The translations under genes were made by a program, and so were the position numbers. DNA of 64,000 nt from Christiangramia portivictoriae DSM 23547 (GTDB lineage Bacteria; Bacteroidota; Bacteroidia; Flavobacteriales; Flavobacteriaceae). Numbering within the stretch: position 1 is the first letter of the stretch; each line of letters opens with the position of its first letter. This document shows positions 24,833 through 33,760 of this stretch, one piece after another. The stretch spans positions 186,001 to 250,000 of the forward strand of contig NZ_AUHF01000008.1 in the NCBI RefSeq assembly GCF_000423045.1, read 5' to 3'. Under the pieces are notes generated by a model. That model worked only from the letters and a program-made list of their open reading frames with translations, was not told where the DNA came from and made no database searches.

Positions 24833-26091
24833 TGTACGCACTGGTAGACTGCAATAATTTTTATGCCTCCTGTGAAAGGGTTTTCAATCCCTCTCTGGAA
24901 AATAAACCGGTGGTAGTTCTGTCCAATAATGATGGATGTGTCATTGCTCGAAGTAACGAAGCTAAAGCCTTGGATATACCCATGGGTGCTCCGGCATTTC
25001 AGATTGAAAAGCTATTTGAAAAGAATGGAGTATATGTTTTCAGTTCCAATTATGCTCTCTACGGAGATATGAGCAGAAGAGTAATGAATATACTTTCCAG
25101 GTTCACTCCAGATATTGAGATTTATTCTATCGACGAAGCATTTCTACTCCTGGAAGGATTTGAAGGACATTTTGATCTCAATTCTTACGGTAAAGAAATG
25201 ATTAAAGCTGTTCGAAGTAAAACTGGTATTCCGATTAGTATCGGCATTGCACCCACAAAGGCCTTGGCAAAAGTTGCGAATAAGATTGCGAAAAAATTTG
25301 CAGATCGTACGGGTGGAGTTCATATCATCAATGACCCAATAAAAACCAGGAAAGCCCTTATGTGGACTAAGATTGGTGAGGTGTGGGGCATTGGGCGACA
25401 ATACGAAAAGAGACTATTAGCTCTTAATATCAAAAATGCTCAGCAGTTTGTAGAATTACATGATGAATATGTCCGGAAAGAATTTTCAGTTGTCGGCCTG
25501 CGACTAAAAAGAGATCTAGCAGGACTAACCACTTTGTCGTTAGAAGCTACTCCGCTTAAAAAGAATATTGCAGTCACCAGGGCTTTTGAAAGTATGTACA
25601 GTGATTATGCAGAATTGAAAGAAAGAGTCTCTACATATGCTATAAAGATTGGAGAAAAACTCAGGAGGCAGGATAGCAATTATTCTCTACTACAGATATT
25701 CTTATTTACAAATCCATTCAGGAATGATCTTAAGCAGTATCGAGCAAGGATATCAGTATATACTCCTATTCCAACTAACTCAAGCATTACATTAGTCAAA
25801 ACAGCTTTAACTGGTCTCCAGATGATCTACAAAGAAGGTTACCAGTATAAAAAGGCTGGTATTATTGCTATGAAACTCACTCCGGCAAAACAAAAACAGT
25901 TCAAATTATTCTCAGAAGAAAACCCAAAGCACGAACAATTAATGAAAGTGGTAGATCAGTTAAACTTCAGGGAAAATGGTAAAGTGAAATTTGGAGGTCA
26001 GGACCTTGGGCGAACCTGGAAGAACAAGCAAGAGAGATTATCTAACAGGTATAGTACAAGAATGCAAGAATTAATAATAATAAAAGTATAA
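24832..26091 (+). CDS. umuC: UmuC-like Y-family DNA polymerase
   Basis: 419 aa. The Y-family motifs are present: metal-binding D6 in [17 protein letters not shown], the catalytic SIDEAFL (about residues 99-105, with D and E), [19 protein letters not shown] and the DUF4113-type C-terminus ([16 protein letters not shown]..., [20 protein letters not shown]). It performs translesion synthesis with UmuD'. It is coupled to umuD by a TAATG overlap. Such cassettes are frequent on islands and plasmids, fitting its place at the edge of the AT-rich region. Confidence 0.93.
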   Translation: MYALVDCNNFYASCERVFNPSLENKPVVVLSNNDGCVIARSNEAKALDIPMGAPAFQIEKLFEKNGVYVFSSNYALYGDMSRRVMNILSRFTPDIEIYSIDEAFLLLEGFEGHFDLNSYGKEMIKAVRSKTGIPISIGIAPTKALAKVANKIAKKFADRTGGVHIINDPIKTRKALMWTKIGEVWGIGRQYEKRLLALNIKNAQQFVELHDEYVRKEFSVVGLRLKRDLAGLTTLSLEATPLKKNIAVTRAFESMYSDYAELKERVSTYAIKIGEKLRRQDSNYSLLQIFLFTNPFRNDLKQYRARISVYTPIPTNSSITLVKTALTGLQMIYKEGYQYKKAGIIAMKLTPAKQKQFKLFSEENPKHEQLMKVVDQLNFRENGKVKFGGQDLGRTWKNKQERLSNRYSTRMQELIIIKV

Positions 26092-26127
26092 ACAAAAAAA
26101 CACCCAATCCTTTATAGAATTGGGTGT
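26092..26127 (-). terminator. Terminator downstream of tRNA-Ser
   Basis: Read on the minus strand, ACACCCAAT (26127-26119) pairs with ATTGGGTGT (26108-26100) and is followed by seven T (26100-26094). It serves the minus-strand tRNA-Ser transcript and is convergent with umuC. On the plus strand there is no T-run. Confidence 0.75.
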
Positions 26128-26174
26128 GAATTTGGGTGTCAACTCCATAAGTTACTGATAATCAGTTGACATTG

Positions 26175-26259
26175 CGGAGAAAGAGGGATTCGAACCCCCG
26201 GAGGTGTGACCCTCAACAGTTTTCAAGACTGCCGCATTCGACCACTCTGCCATTTCTCC
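26175..26259 (-). tRNA. tRNA-Ser (anticodon UGA)
   Basis: The minus strand folds as a long-variable-arm tRNA. The acceptor stem is GGAGAAA with TTTCTCC, discriminator G (26175). The anticodon loop CTTGAAA has anticodon TGA, the variable arm is of class II type, and the T-loop is GGTTCGAATCC. CCA is not encoded. It marks the boundary between the AT-rich accessory part and the GC-richer core. Confidence 0.93.
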
Positions 26260-26294
26260 TGAGTGCCTCATCAGCTATTTGCTGAATGCGGGTG

Positions 26295-26326
26295 CAAATA
26301 TAACAAGCTTTTTCAATTTAAAACAA
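26295..26326 (-). promoter_or_regulatory. Promoter of tRNA-Ser
   Basis: On the minus strand TTG (26326-26324), then 21 nt, then TATATTTG (26302-26295), a full Bacteroidota -7 box, about 36 bases upstream of the tRNA 5' end. Confidence 0.55.
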
Positions 26327-26536
26327 CATTTCTTTCAACTTTTTTATACTAATTTTTAGTGCTCTCATTATCAACACTTCCAAAAACAATTTTTTTTTAA
26401 ACGATACCTGTATATCCAATTTTCTGTTGAAGTTTAAACCTTCCTGGTTCAGCCTAGTCTATTTAATAAGGGACATTCATATCCTTTGCAAGGAAACCGC
26501 TATATTGGCGGCATTAACGAAAAACTAATAAACAAT

Positions 26537-27559
26537 ATGAAAAAAATTTGGTTTCTGGCCATACCTGCAGTTCTGGCCGCATGTAGCGCTCATAACAAAA
26601 AGATCGAAAATGCAGACCCTATGGAATATGCAAACACGATCACTTCTGAAGAGCTCAAAGAACATCTCTACACCTTTGCCAGTGATGAATTTGAAGGTCG
26701 GGAGACAGGAGAACCTGGGCAGAAAATGGCTGCAGAATATCTTAAGAACGAATATAAAAGTCTAAACCTGCCTTCTCCAATTGGCGGTGATGACTATTAC
26801 CAGGAAGTACCAGTAAGCTATTTTAGAAGAGGAAATGTAAAACCTACAGAAAATGTTGTTGCATTTTTAAAAGGTTCTGAAAAACCAGATGAAATCCTCG
26901 TCATTTCATCTCATTACGACCACGTTGGAATGGATGATGAAGGGAATATTTATAATGGTGCAGATGATGATGGTTCAGGTACTGTTGGGGTTCTTGAAAT
27001 TGCTGAAGCTTTTGTAGAAGCCAGCAAAGATGGATTCACTCCAAAACGTTCCATTCTTTTCCTCAATGTAACCGGGGAAGAAAAAGGACTTGTTGGTTCT
27101 AAATTTTATACAGACGAACCAATTTTCCCTTTGGCTAATACCGTAGCCAACCTTAATATCGATATGATTGGAAGAATCGATCCAGATCATGAAGGAAAAG
27201 AAGACTACGTTTATCTAATTGGAAGCGATAAGCTAAGCACAGATCTTCATGAATTAAGCGAGAATGTGAACTCAAAATTTATGAACATAGATCTTGATTA
27301 TAAGTATAACGACGAGAACGATCCCAATAGGTTCTATTACCGAAGTGACCACTATAATTTCGCGAAAAACAATATCCCGATCATTTTCTATTTTAACGGG
27401 ACTCATGCCGATTATCACAAAATGACCGATACTCCAGATAAGATCGAATACGATCTGTTAGCCAAACGTGCGCAGCTGGTATTCCTAACTGCCTGGGAGA
27501 TCGCAAATCGTGACGAAAGAATTGTGGTTGATAAACCAATCGAAATAGATTCAGAATAA
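26537..27559 (+). CDS. M28-family zinc peptidase, lipoprotein
   Basis: 340 aa from ATG 26537. An upstream in-frame start at 26486 would bury the signal peptide. The lipoprotein signal is MKKIWFLAIPAVLAACS, with the lipid-bearing Cys after LAA. Zinc ligands of M28 aminopeptidases are visible: H in SSHYDHVG, D in NGADDDGSG, E-E in TGEEKGL, D in NIDMIGR and H in GTHADYHKMTD. It should trim peptides at the outer face of a membrane, probably anchored to the outer membrane. It stands alone, followed by a clear terminator. Confidence 0.92.
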   Translation: MKKIWFLAIPAVLAACSAHNKKIENADPMEYANTITSEELKEHLYTFASDEFEGRETGEPGQKMAAEYLKNEYKSLNLPSPIGGDDYYQEVPVSYFRRGNVKPTENVVAFLKGSEKPDEILVISSHYDHVGMDDEGNIYNGADDDGSGTVGVLEIAEAFVEASKDGFTPKRSILFLNVTGEEKGLVGSKFYTDEPIFPLANTVANLNIDMIGRIDPDHEGKEDYVYLIGSDKLSTDLHELSENVNSKFMNIDLDYKYNDENDPNRFYYRSDHYNFAKNNIPIIFYFNGTHADYHKMTDTPDKIEYDLLAKRAQLVFLTAWEIANRDERIVVDKPIEIDSE

Positions 27560-27578
27560 TTACTGCTGAAACTAAATG

Positions 27579-27608
27579 CAAAAAGCTCCTTTACAGGAGC
27601 TTTTTTTG
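27579..27608 (+). terminator. Rho-independent terminator of the M28 peptidase gene
   Basis: AAAAAGCTCCT, loop TTAC, AGGAGCTTTTTTT: a perfect stem followed by a T-run, 20 bases after the stop. Confidence 0.9.
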
Positions 27609-27635
27609 TTTTGATCTCAACTCTCGAGATGGTAT

Positions 27636-28277
27636 CTAGTTTTTGTTCTGAAGCAATGGAACAAATCTGAAGTTTCCGTATTCGGTTTTATCGAACTCCT
27701 TTGGAGATTTTCTAATGAACAAAGTCATGATCTGGGTATCCTTTCCCACGGGGATGACCAGGCGACCCCCAACTTTTAACTGGCTCAGCAGATCCATTGG
27801 AACCTCTGGTGCCCCGGCAGTCACGATGATCTTGTCATAGGGTGCATATTCCGGGATCCCCTTATACCCATCACCAAAACTCAGAAATTTAGGCCTGTAT
27901 CCTATTTTGGACAAAAAGGTTCTTGTCTTTTTGTATAGTTCTCTTTGTCTTTCAATACTGTACACCTTTGCGCCAAGCAGGCAGAGAACTGCCGTTTGAT
28001 AGCCGCTTCCCGTTCCTACTTCCAGCACTTTTTCACCTGGTTTTAATTGCAGCAGTTCAGATTGGAATGCTACCGTATAGGGTTGGGAGATCGTTTGATC
28101 TGCAGCTATTGGGAACGCTTTGTCCTGGTATGCATGATCTTCAAAACTGCTATCCATGAACAGGTGCCTGGGGATCTTGCCAATGGCCGCCAGCACTTTC
28201 TTATCGGTAATTCCTTTTTTCTCTACCGTTCTTACCAGCTGCTGTCTTTTTCCCTGATGTCTGTAAGTGTCTTTCAA
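27636..28277 (-). CDS. pcm: Protein-L-isoaspartate O-methyltransferase
   Basis: 213 aa. Typical motifs are PRHLFMDSSFEDHAYQDKAFPI, TISQPYTVA, the SAM motif VLEVGTGSGYQTAVL (about 79-93) and the later KIIVTAGAPEVP and LKVGGRLVIPVG. It methylates isoaspartyl residues in damaged proteins so they can revert to aspartate. No signal peptide is seen, so it is cytoplasmic. It is a single minus-strand gene, convergent with the M28 gene and divergent from the oxidoreductase at 28414. Confidence 0.93.
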   Translation of the reverse strand: MKDTYRHQGKRQQLVRTVEKKGITDKKVLAAIGKIPRHLFMDSSFEDHAYQDKAFPIAADQTISQPYTVAFQSELLQLKPGEKVLEVGTGSGYQTAVLCLLGAKVYSIERQRELYKKTRTFLSKIGYRPKFLSFGDGYKGIPEYAPYDKIIVTAGAPEVPMDLLSQLKVGGRLVIPVGKDTQIMTLFIRKSPKEFDKTEYGNFRFVPLLQNKN

Positions 28278-28388
28278 GTCTGTTTTGCTTTGATACGGGT
28301 ATAAAATTAGGCAAAGAAGCCGACTATTCCCAAGTAATTTGCACTCCCAATTTGGGCTGGAATTCTAAAGTATTTAATATCAAAATGC

Positions 28389-28396
28389 TATTTTTG
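28389..28396 (+). promoter_or_regulatory. -7 box upstream of the Gfo/Idh/MocA gene
   Basis: TATTTTTG fits TAnnTTTG exactly. Its last G is the first base of a possible GTG start at 28396, so a transcript from here would exclude that GTG and supports the ATG at 28414. No good -33 box is seen. Confidence 0.45.
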
Positions 28397-28413
28397 TGAA
28401 AAATGCAAAAAAT

Positions 28414-29379
28414 ATGCTGAAAGCAGGGGTTCTGGGTGCTGGTCATCTAGGGAAAATTCATCTTAAATTATTACAGCAGTCAGAAAAATATGAACTTGTA
28501 GGCTTCTACGATGCGAATGCTGAAAATGCAAAAAAGATCTCAGAAGAATTTGGCTATACCATGTATGATAACCTGGATAAGCTTATCGCAGATGCCGATG
28601 TGATCGATGTGGTCACTCCTACCCTCGCCCATTTTGATGTGGCAAAAAAAGTCATCACTGCGGGCAAACATTTGTTTATTGAAAAGCCCATTACCAACAC
28701 CTACGAAGAAGCTGAAGAACTGATCAAACTTGCTGATGAACACGGGGTTAAAGGACAGGTTGGTCATGTAGAAAGGTTTAACCCGGCATTTCAGGCAGTT
28801 AAAGATCGCATCGAAAATCCAATGTTTATTGAAGCGCATCGTTTGGCTGAATTCAATCCGCGAGGGACAGATGTTCCGGTGGTGCTCGACCTTATGATCC
28901 ACGATATTGACGCGGTGATGAGCGTGGTAAAATCTGAAGTGGTAAAGATCAACGCCAGCGGAGTTTCAGTAATTAGTGACACACCAGATATCGCAAACGC
29001 GCGTATAGAATTCGAAAACGGGTGTGTCGCCAATCTTACCGCCAGCAGGATTTCAATGAAGAATATGAGAAAATCAAGATTTTTTCAGCGTGATGCCTAT
29101 ATTTCTGTGGATTTTCTGGAGAAAAAATGCGAGGTGGTAAAAATGAAAGATGTACCAGAAGATCCAGATGACTTTGCGATGATCCTTCAGAATGCCGAAG
29201 GTGTCAAAAAACAGATCTATTTTGATAATCCGGAGGTTTCAGCCAATAACGCCATACTCGAAGAACTGGAAAGTTTTGCTGAAGCGATCCATAACAATAC
29301 CGAACCGGTAGTGACCATGCAACAGGCGGCAAATGCCCTTAAAGTTGCCAACCAGGTGATCGCCAATTTTAATTTGTAA
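28414..29379 (+). CDS. Gfo/Idh/MocA-family oxidoreductase
   Basis: 321 aa from ATG 28414. An in-frame GTG at 28396 is less likely, since it overlaps a -7 box. The N-terminal Rossmann motif is GVLGAGHLGK, followed by the EKP motif (LFIEKPITNTYEEAEEL) and the substrate-domain HDID-type motif (LMIHDIDAVMSVV). Family members use NAD(P) to oxidise or reduce sugars or related hydroxy compounds. The substrate cannot be told. The next gene, 3-hydroxyacyl-CoA dehydrogenase, follows by 65 nt. Confidence 0.9.
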   Translation: MLKAGVLGAGHLGKIHLKLLQQSEKYELVGFYDANAENAKKISEEFGYTMYDNLDKLIADADVIDVVTPTLAHFDVAKKVITAGKHLFIEKPITNTYEEAEELIKLADEHGVKGQVGHVERFNPAFQAVKDRIENPMFIEAHRLAEFNPRGTDVPVVLDLMIHDIDAVMSVVKSEVVKINASGVSVISDTPDIANARIEFENGCVANLTASRISMKNMRKSRFFQRDAYISVDFLEKKCEVVKMKDVPEDPDDFAMILQNAEGVKKQIYFDNPEVSANNAILEELESFAEAIHNNTEPVVTMQQAANALKVANQVIANFNL

Positions 29380-29444
29380 TCTAATGAACCGTTCAGGATA
29401 TTTCCGAAGAGAAAGAAACCGGAACGTATAAAATCTATATTTCT

Positions 29445-30335
29445 ATGAAAAATATTGCCGTAATAGGAGCAGGAACGATGGGGAACGGGATTGCCCATAC
29501 TTTTGCTCAAAGCGACTATAAAGTACATTTAATCGATATTTCTGAAGACAGCCTGAAACGAGGAATGGATACTATTTCCAAAAACCTTGATCGTATGGTG
29601 TCCAAGGAAAAGATCACCGAGGATGAAAAAAACAAGACCTTATCTAACCTTACTACTTTTACCAGTATTGCTGAAGGAGTTAAAGGTGTGGACCTGGTGG
29701 TGGAAGCCGCTACAGAAAACACAGATCTTAAACTGAAGATTTTTAAGGATCTTGATGAAAATACTGATGCCAATACGATCCTGGCAACTAATACAAGTTC
29801 TATTTCGATCACGCAGATCGCCGCGGCAGTATCCAACCCGGAAAGAGTGATTGGAATGCATTTTATGAATCCTGTGCCAATCATGAAGCTGGTGGAGATC
29901 ATTCGTGGATATAATACCAGTGACGAGATCACCCATACGATCATGGAACTTTCTAAGAAACTTCACAAGGTGCCGGTAGAAGTGAATGATTATCCGGGAT
30001 TCGTAGCAAACAGGATCCTTATGCCCATGATCAACGAGGCGATCGAAACCCTGTACAACGGTGTTGCCGGAGTTTACGAGATCGATACCGTGATGAAGCT
30101 TGGAATGGCACACCCAATGGGGCCGTTGCAACTGGCAGACTTTATTGGGCTTGACGTTTGTCACTCTATCCTTGAGGTGATGTACGACGGCTTTAAAAAT
30201 CCTAAATACGCACCATGCCCGCTGCTTACCAATATGGTTCGTGCTGGTAAGATTGGAGTGAAATCTGGTGAAGGTTTCTATGATTATTCTGAAAGCAGAA
30301 AAGCAGAACAAGTTTCGGAACAATTTAGCAGCTAG
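29445..30335 (+). CDS. 3-hydroxyacyl-CoA (3-hydroxybutyryl-CoA) dehydrogenase
   Basis: 296 aa. The NAD-binding motif VIGAGTMGNGIAH is at residues 5-17. The HCDH signature HFMNPVPIMKLVEIIRG and NDYPGFVANRILMPMINEA carry the catalytic His and Glu region. The C-terminal helical domain is GMAHPMGPLQLADFIGLD. The length matches stand-alone 3-hydroxybutyryl-CoA dehydrogenases. It oxidises (S)-3-hydroxyacyl-CoA or runs in reverse. The pathway (fatty-acid or ketone-type) is not shown by the neighbours. Confidence 0.93.
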   Translation: MKNIAVIGAGTMGNGIAHTFAQSDYKVHLIDISEDSLKRGMDTISKNLDRMVSKEKITEDEKNKTLSNLTTFTSIAEGVKGVDLVVEAATENTDLKLKIFKDLDENTDANTILATNTSSISITQIAAAVSNPERVIGMHFMNPVPIMKLVEIIRGYNTSDEITHTIMELSKKLHKVPVEVNDYPGFVANRILMPMINEAIETLYNGVAGVYEIDTVMKLGMAHPMGPLQLADFIGLDVCHSILEVMYDGFKNPKYAPCPLLTNMVRAGKIGVKSGEGFYDYSESRKAEQVSEQFSS

Positions 30336-30355
30336 AACTTCTGATATAGTATGAA

Positions 30356-30391
30356 GGCTGTATTTCTGGTTTTACTGAAATACTTGCAGCC
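30356..30391 (+). other. Hairpin between the hydroxyacyl-CoA dehydrogenase and DUF1015 genes
   Basis: GGCTGTATTTC pairs with GAAATAC...GCAGCC, with a small bulge. No T-run follows, so it may be an RNA-processing or attenuating hairpin, not a strong terminator. Confidence 0.35.
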
Positions 30392-30410
30392 TGGAAATAG
30401 CATTTAGAAA

Positions 30411-31646
30411 TTGACAAAAATACTACCTTTTAAAGCGGTTCGCCCGGCGAGAGAATTTGCCGGGCTTGTCGCATCCCGGTCTTATGAAGATTATGATGAG
30501 GAAGAACTGAAGGCTCAGCTGGAATTCAATCCGTATTCATTTCTGCATATCATCAATCCCGGATACAAATTTCAGCATGAAATTGGCGGGGAAAAGCGAT
30601 TTGGAATGGTCAAGAACCGTTACCTGGAGTTTCGCGAGGACCGTACTTTCATACAGGATGAACTTCCCTCTTATTATATTTATAAGATTCATACCCGTGA
30701 TGGCGATTGCTGCGGCATTATAGCAGCGGCAAGTGTTGAGGATTATGAGAATAACGTGATCAAAAGGCATGAAGACACCATTGCTCACCGGGAAGAATTA
30801 TTCAAGGAATACCTTAAGGTGGTTGGCTTTAATACAGAGCCGGTTTTGCTTACTTATCCAGATGATCCTGTGATCAATGCATTGCTGGAAGAAAGGATGA
30901 AATCCAGGCCAGAATATGAATTTGCCACGGCCAATAAGGAGATTCACTCACTCTGGCTTATAGACGAGCCTGCCAATATTGAGAGGATCCAGCAACAGTT
31001 TGCGGCAATCGAACAATTATACATTGCAGATGGTCACCATCGTAGCGCATCCTCCTGGTTACTGGCCAAGGAAAGCAGGGAGCAAAATCCTGATCATACC
31101 GGCCAGGAAGCTTATAACTTCTTTATGAGTTACCTCATTTCTGAAAGTAACCTGAGAATTTTTGAATTCAGCCGACTCATCAAAGACCTGAATGGCCATA
31201 CCAAAGAAGAATTTCTGATCCTGCTGGACGAATGGTTCAGAATAGAAAATCGCGGAATAGATATTTATAAACCTTCCAAAAAGCATCATTTTAATATGTA
31301 CCTGGATGGCGAGTTCTATTCCTTATATCTTCGGAAGCATAATGCTGAATTTACAGATTCTTTAAGTGAACTGGATTCGTTTATTCTATACGAAAAGATA
31401 CTGAAGCCTATTCTGGGAATTGAAGATCTTCGTTACGACAAACGAATCGCCTACATTCACGGTCGCAATGATCTAATCGAATTGAAAACAAGGGTAGACA
31501 GTGGTGAATTTGAAGTCGGATTTGGGATGTTACCTGCCGGTATCGAAGAAATCAAGCAAATTGCCGATGAAAATTTGACCATGCCGCCAAAAAGTACTTA
31601 TATTGAGCCGAAATTGCGAAGTGGTCTTACTATTTATGAATTTTGA
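30411..31646 (+). CDS. DUF1015-family protein
   Basis: 411 aa from TTG 30411. No ATG lies near the conserved N-terminus (ILPFKAVRPAREFAG), so TTG is the start. The family motif YIADGHHRSAS is present with the usual spacing, and the C-terminus has GFGMLPAGIEEIKQIAD and PPKSTYIEPKLRSGL. The family is widespread and has been linked to HipA-like/phosphoserine kinase folds, but its activity here cannot be stated. It precedes the yggS-like gene by 63 nt. Confidence 0.9.
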   Translation: MTKILPFKAVRPAREFAGLVASRSYEDYDEEELKAQLEFNPYSFLHIINPGYKFQHEIGGEKRFGMVKNRYLEFREDRTFIQDELPSYYIYKIHTRDGDCCGIIAAASVEDYENNVIKRHEDTIAHREELFKEYLKVVGFNTEPVLLTYPDDPVINALLEERMKSRPEYEFATANKEIHSLWLIDEPANIERIQQQFAAIEQLYIADGHHRSASSWLLAKESREQNPDHTGQEAYNFFMSYLISESNLRIFEFSRLIKDLNGHTKEEFLILLDEWFRIENRGIDIYKPSKKHHFNMYLDGEFYSLYLRKHNAEFTDSLSELDSFILYEKILKPILGIEDLRYDKRIAYIHGRNDLIELKTRVDSGEFEVGFGMLPAGIEEIKQIADENLTMPPKSTYIEPKLRSGLTIYEF

Positions 31647-31709
31647 CCTCAGCGCGATAACCAACCTGCCCTACCAGGGATCAAGTATCCTTAATTAAAG
31701 TTTTAGAGG

Positions 31710-32369
31710 ATGAGTGTTTCAGAAAATATAAAAAAATACAGAAGTGAACTTCCTGAGAATGTGAAGCTGGTCGCTATTTCCAAGACCAAGCCTAACGAAG
31801 ATCTTATGGAAGCTTACGAAGCCGGTCAACGAATCTTTGGAGAGAACAAGATCCAGGAAATGACCGATAAGTGGGAAGAACTTCCCAAAGACATAGAATG
31901 GCATATGGTGGGACACGTACAACGCAATAAAGTGAAGTACATGGCTCCGTATGTAGGCCTTATTCACGCTGTGGACAGCCTGAAATTACTAAAGGAGATC
32001 AATAAACGCGCTAAGCAAAATGATCGCACGATCAATTGTTTACTACAGATCAAAATTGCGGAGGAAGATTCAAAATTTGGCATTAGCAGGCAGGAAGCTC
32101 GTGAGATCCTGGAATCTGATGCTTATGCTGAAATGAAGCATGTGAATATCGTTGGATTGATGGGAATGGCAACCTTTACAGAAGACGAGCAACAGGTTCG
32201 GGAGGAATTCAAGCGCCTGCAGTCGGCTTTTGATGACTTTAGCCAGGATTTCCCTGAACTCAGGGAGATTTCCATGGGTATGAGTGGCGACTATAAGATT
32301 GCCGTGGAATGTGGCTCTACCATGGTGAGAATTGGCAGCAGTATTTTTGGAGAACGCAACTATAATTAA
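31710..32369 (+). CDS. YggS/PLPBP-family pyridoxal-phosphate-binding protein
   Basis: 219 aa. The PLP lysine is K25 in KLVAISKTKP. Other family motifs are FGENKIQEM, WHMVGHVQRNKVK, HAVDSLKLLKEI, GLMGMATFT and SMGMSGDYKIAVECGSTMVRIGSSIFG. These proteins have an alanine-racemase-type barrel and help keep PLP and amino-acid pools balanced, with no racemase activity known. A GAGG-type ribosome site lies just before the ATG. It is followed by the nuclease gene after 17 nt. Confidence 0.93.
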   Translation: MSVSENIKKYRSELPENVKLVAISKTKPNEDLMEAYEAGQRIFGENKIQEMTDKWEELPKDIEWHMVGHVQRNKVKYMAPYVGLIHAVDSLKLLKEINKRAKQNDRTINCLLQIKIAEEDSKFGISRQEAREILESDAYAEMKHVNIVGLMGMATFTEDEQQVREEFKRLQSAFDDFSQDFPELREISMGMSGDYKIAVECGSTMVRIGSSIFGERNYN

Positions 32370-32386
32370 ATTAGAGGAGAGAGTAT

Positions 32387-33760
32387 TTGTACGCTATACT
32401 AGACATAGAGACAACCGGTGGGAAATACAATGAAGAAGGGATCACCGAAATTGCAATTTATAAGTTCGATGGCCTGAAGGTCGTAGATCAGTTCATTAGC
32501 CTGGTGAATCCGGAACAGCCTATACAGCCGTTTGTAGTTAATCTAACCGGGATCAATAATGAAATGCTTCGGAATGCTCCTAAGTTCTATGAAGTCGCTA
32601 AACGAATCGTAGAAATTACCAAAGACTGTATCCTGGTAGCGCATAATGCTAAGTTCGATTACCGGATTTTGAGAACCGAATTTAGACGACTCGGCTTCGA
32701 ATACGAACGCCAGAGCCTTTGTACCGTGGAACTTTCCCAAAAACTAATTCCCGGTCAGCCTTCCTACAGCCTCGGTAAACTGGTAAGATCTTTAGGAATT
32801 CCTCTAAGCGATCGTCACAGGGCTTCAGGCGACGCGCAGGCGACGATCAAATTATTTAAAATGCTACTGGCAAAAGATGTCGAAAAAGACATCATGAAAG
32901 AGCTCGTTAGAAAAGAACCAAAGAAAAATCTAGATACCAAGCTAGTATTTATCCTGGAAGAGCTGCCTTCAGAAACCGGTGTTTATTACTTCCATAATGA
33001 GAATGGTGATATCATATATGTTGGAAAGTCGAGAAATATTAGAAAAAGAGTAAATCAGCATTTCACCAACGACAATCCAAAGTCACGTGAAATGCAGAAG
33101 AAAGTCGCTTCAGTATCCTATGAGCTCACGGGCAACGAGCTTATTGCATTATTGAAAGAGAACCAGGAAATCAAACAGATCAAACCAAAATATAACCGGG
33201 CGCTAAAAAGAGATATTTTTAGTCACGGCCTGTATCATACTGTAGACGAAAATGGTTATATCAATTTAAAGATCGCTAAGGCTACCAAATCTGGTAATCG
33301 AATCACCACCTTCAGTTCTTTAAGATCTGCCAGGAACTCCCTTACCAAATGGGTGGAAGAATATGAATTATGTGAACGATTGGCTGGTTTGCATGGAGGC
33401 GATGGGAATTGCTTCGCTTATACGATCAAAAGCTGTCATGGTGCCTGCGTGCAGGAGGAACACGCAGATGCCTATAATGAGCGTGTGCGTAAACTTATAG
33501 ATCGCTATTCTTATGAAAATAAGGATATGCTGCTGGTAGGTCGTGGAAGAGAAGTTGACGAAAAAAGCGCTTTGTTGATCGAGGATGGCGAGTTTAAAGG
33601 CGTAGGTTACTTCAATCTAAATCACCAGATCAACAATCTCGATATCATCAGGTCCATCATTACACCCATGAATAATAACCGTGATGCTGAACATATTATC
33701 CAAAGCTTTTTACGAAAAAAGCATCAATTTAAAATCATCCAATTATCCATTCATGAGTAA
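32387..33760 (+). CDS. DnaQ-like 3'-5' exonuclease fused to a GIY-YIG nuclease domain
   Basis: 457 aa from TTG 32387, preceded by AGAGGAGAGAG. The next ATG would remove the exonuclease motif. The DEDD exonuclease (1-170) has DIETTGG (6-12), HNAKFDYRIL and HRASGDAQAT. The GIY-YIG domain (about 195-275) has GVYYFHNENGDIIYVGKSRNIRKRV, as in UvrC and Cho. The same fusion is known in Bacteroidota and actinobacteria as an alternative nucleotide-excision-repair nuclease. It probably cuts and trims damaged DNA. The gene overlaps the start of the next CDS by 8 nt. Confidence 0.9.
   Translation: MYAILDIETTGGKYNEEGITEIAIYKFDGLKVVDQFISLVNPEQPIQPFVVNLTGINNEMLRNAPKFYEVAKRIVEITKDCILVAHNAKFDYRILRTEFRRLGFEYERQSLCTVELSQKLIPGQPSYSLGKLVRSLGIPLSDRHRASGDAQATIKLFKMLLAKDVEKDIMKELVRKEPKKNLDTKLVFILEELPSETGVYYFHNENGDIIYVGKSRNIRKRVNQHFTNDNPKSREMQKKVASVSYELTGNELIALLKENQEIKQIKPKYNRALKRDIFSHGLYHTVDENGYINLKIAKATKSGNRITTFSSLRSARNSLTKWVEEYELCERLAGLHGGDGNCFAYTIKSCHGACVQEEHADAYNERVRKLIDRYSYENKDMLLVGRGREVDEKSALLIEDGEFKGVGYFNLNHQINNLDIIRSIITPMNNNRDAEHIIQSFLRKKHQFKIIQLSIHE

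Noticed and set aside
26175-26259. tRNA-Ser as attachment site with duplicated 3' end
   Set aside because: I looked for a second copy of the tRNA 3' end in the left 26 kb and saw none, and no integrase gene is present.
29640-30323. Long 227-aa minus-strand frame over the hydroxyacyl-CoA dehydrogenase gene
   Set aside because: The plus-strand gene has clear family motifs. The minus frame is its shadow with no recognisable domain.
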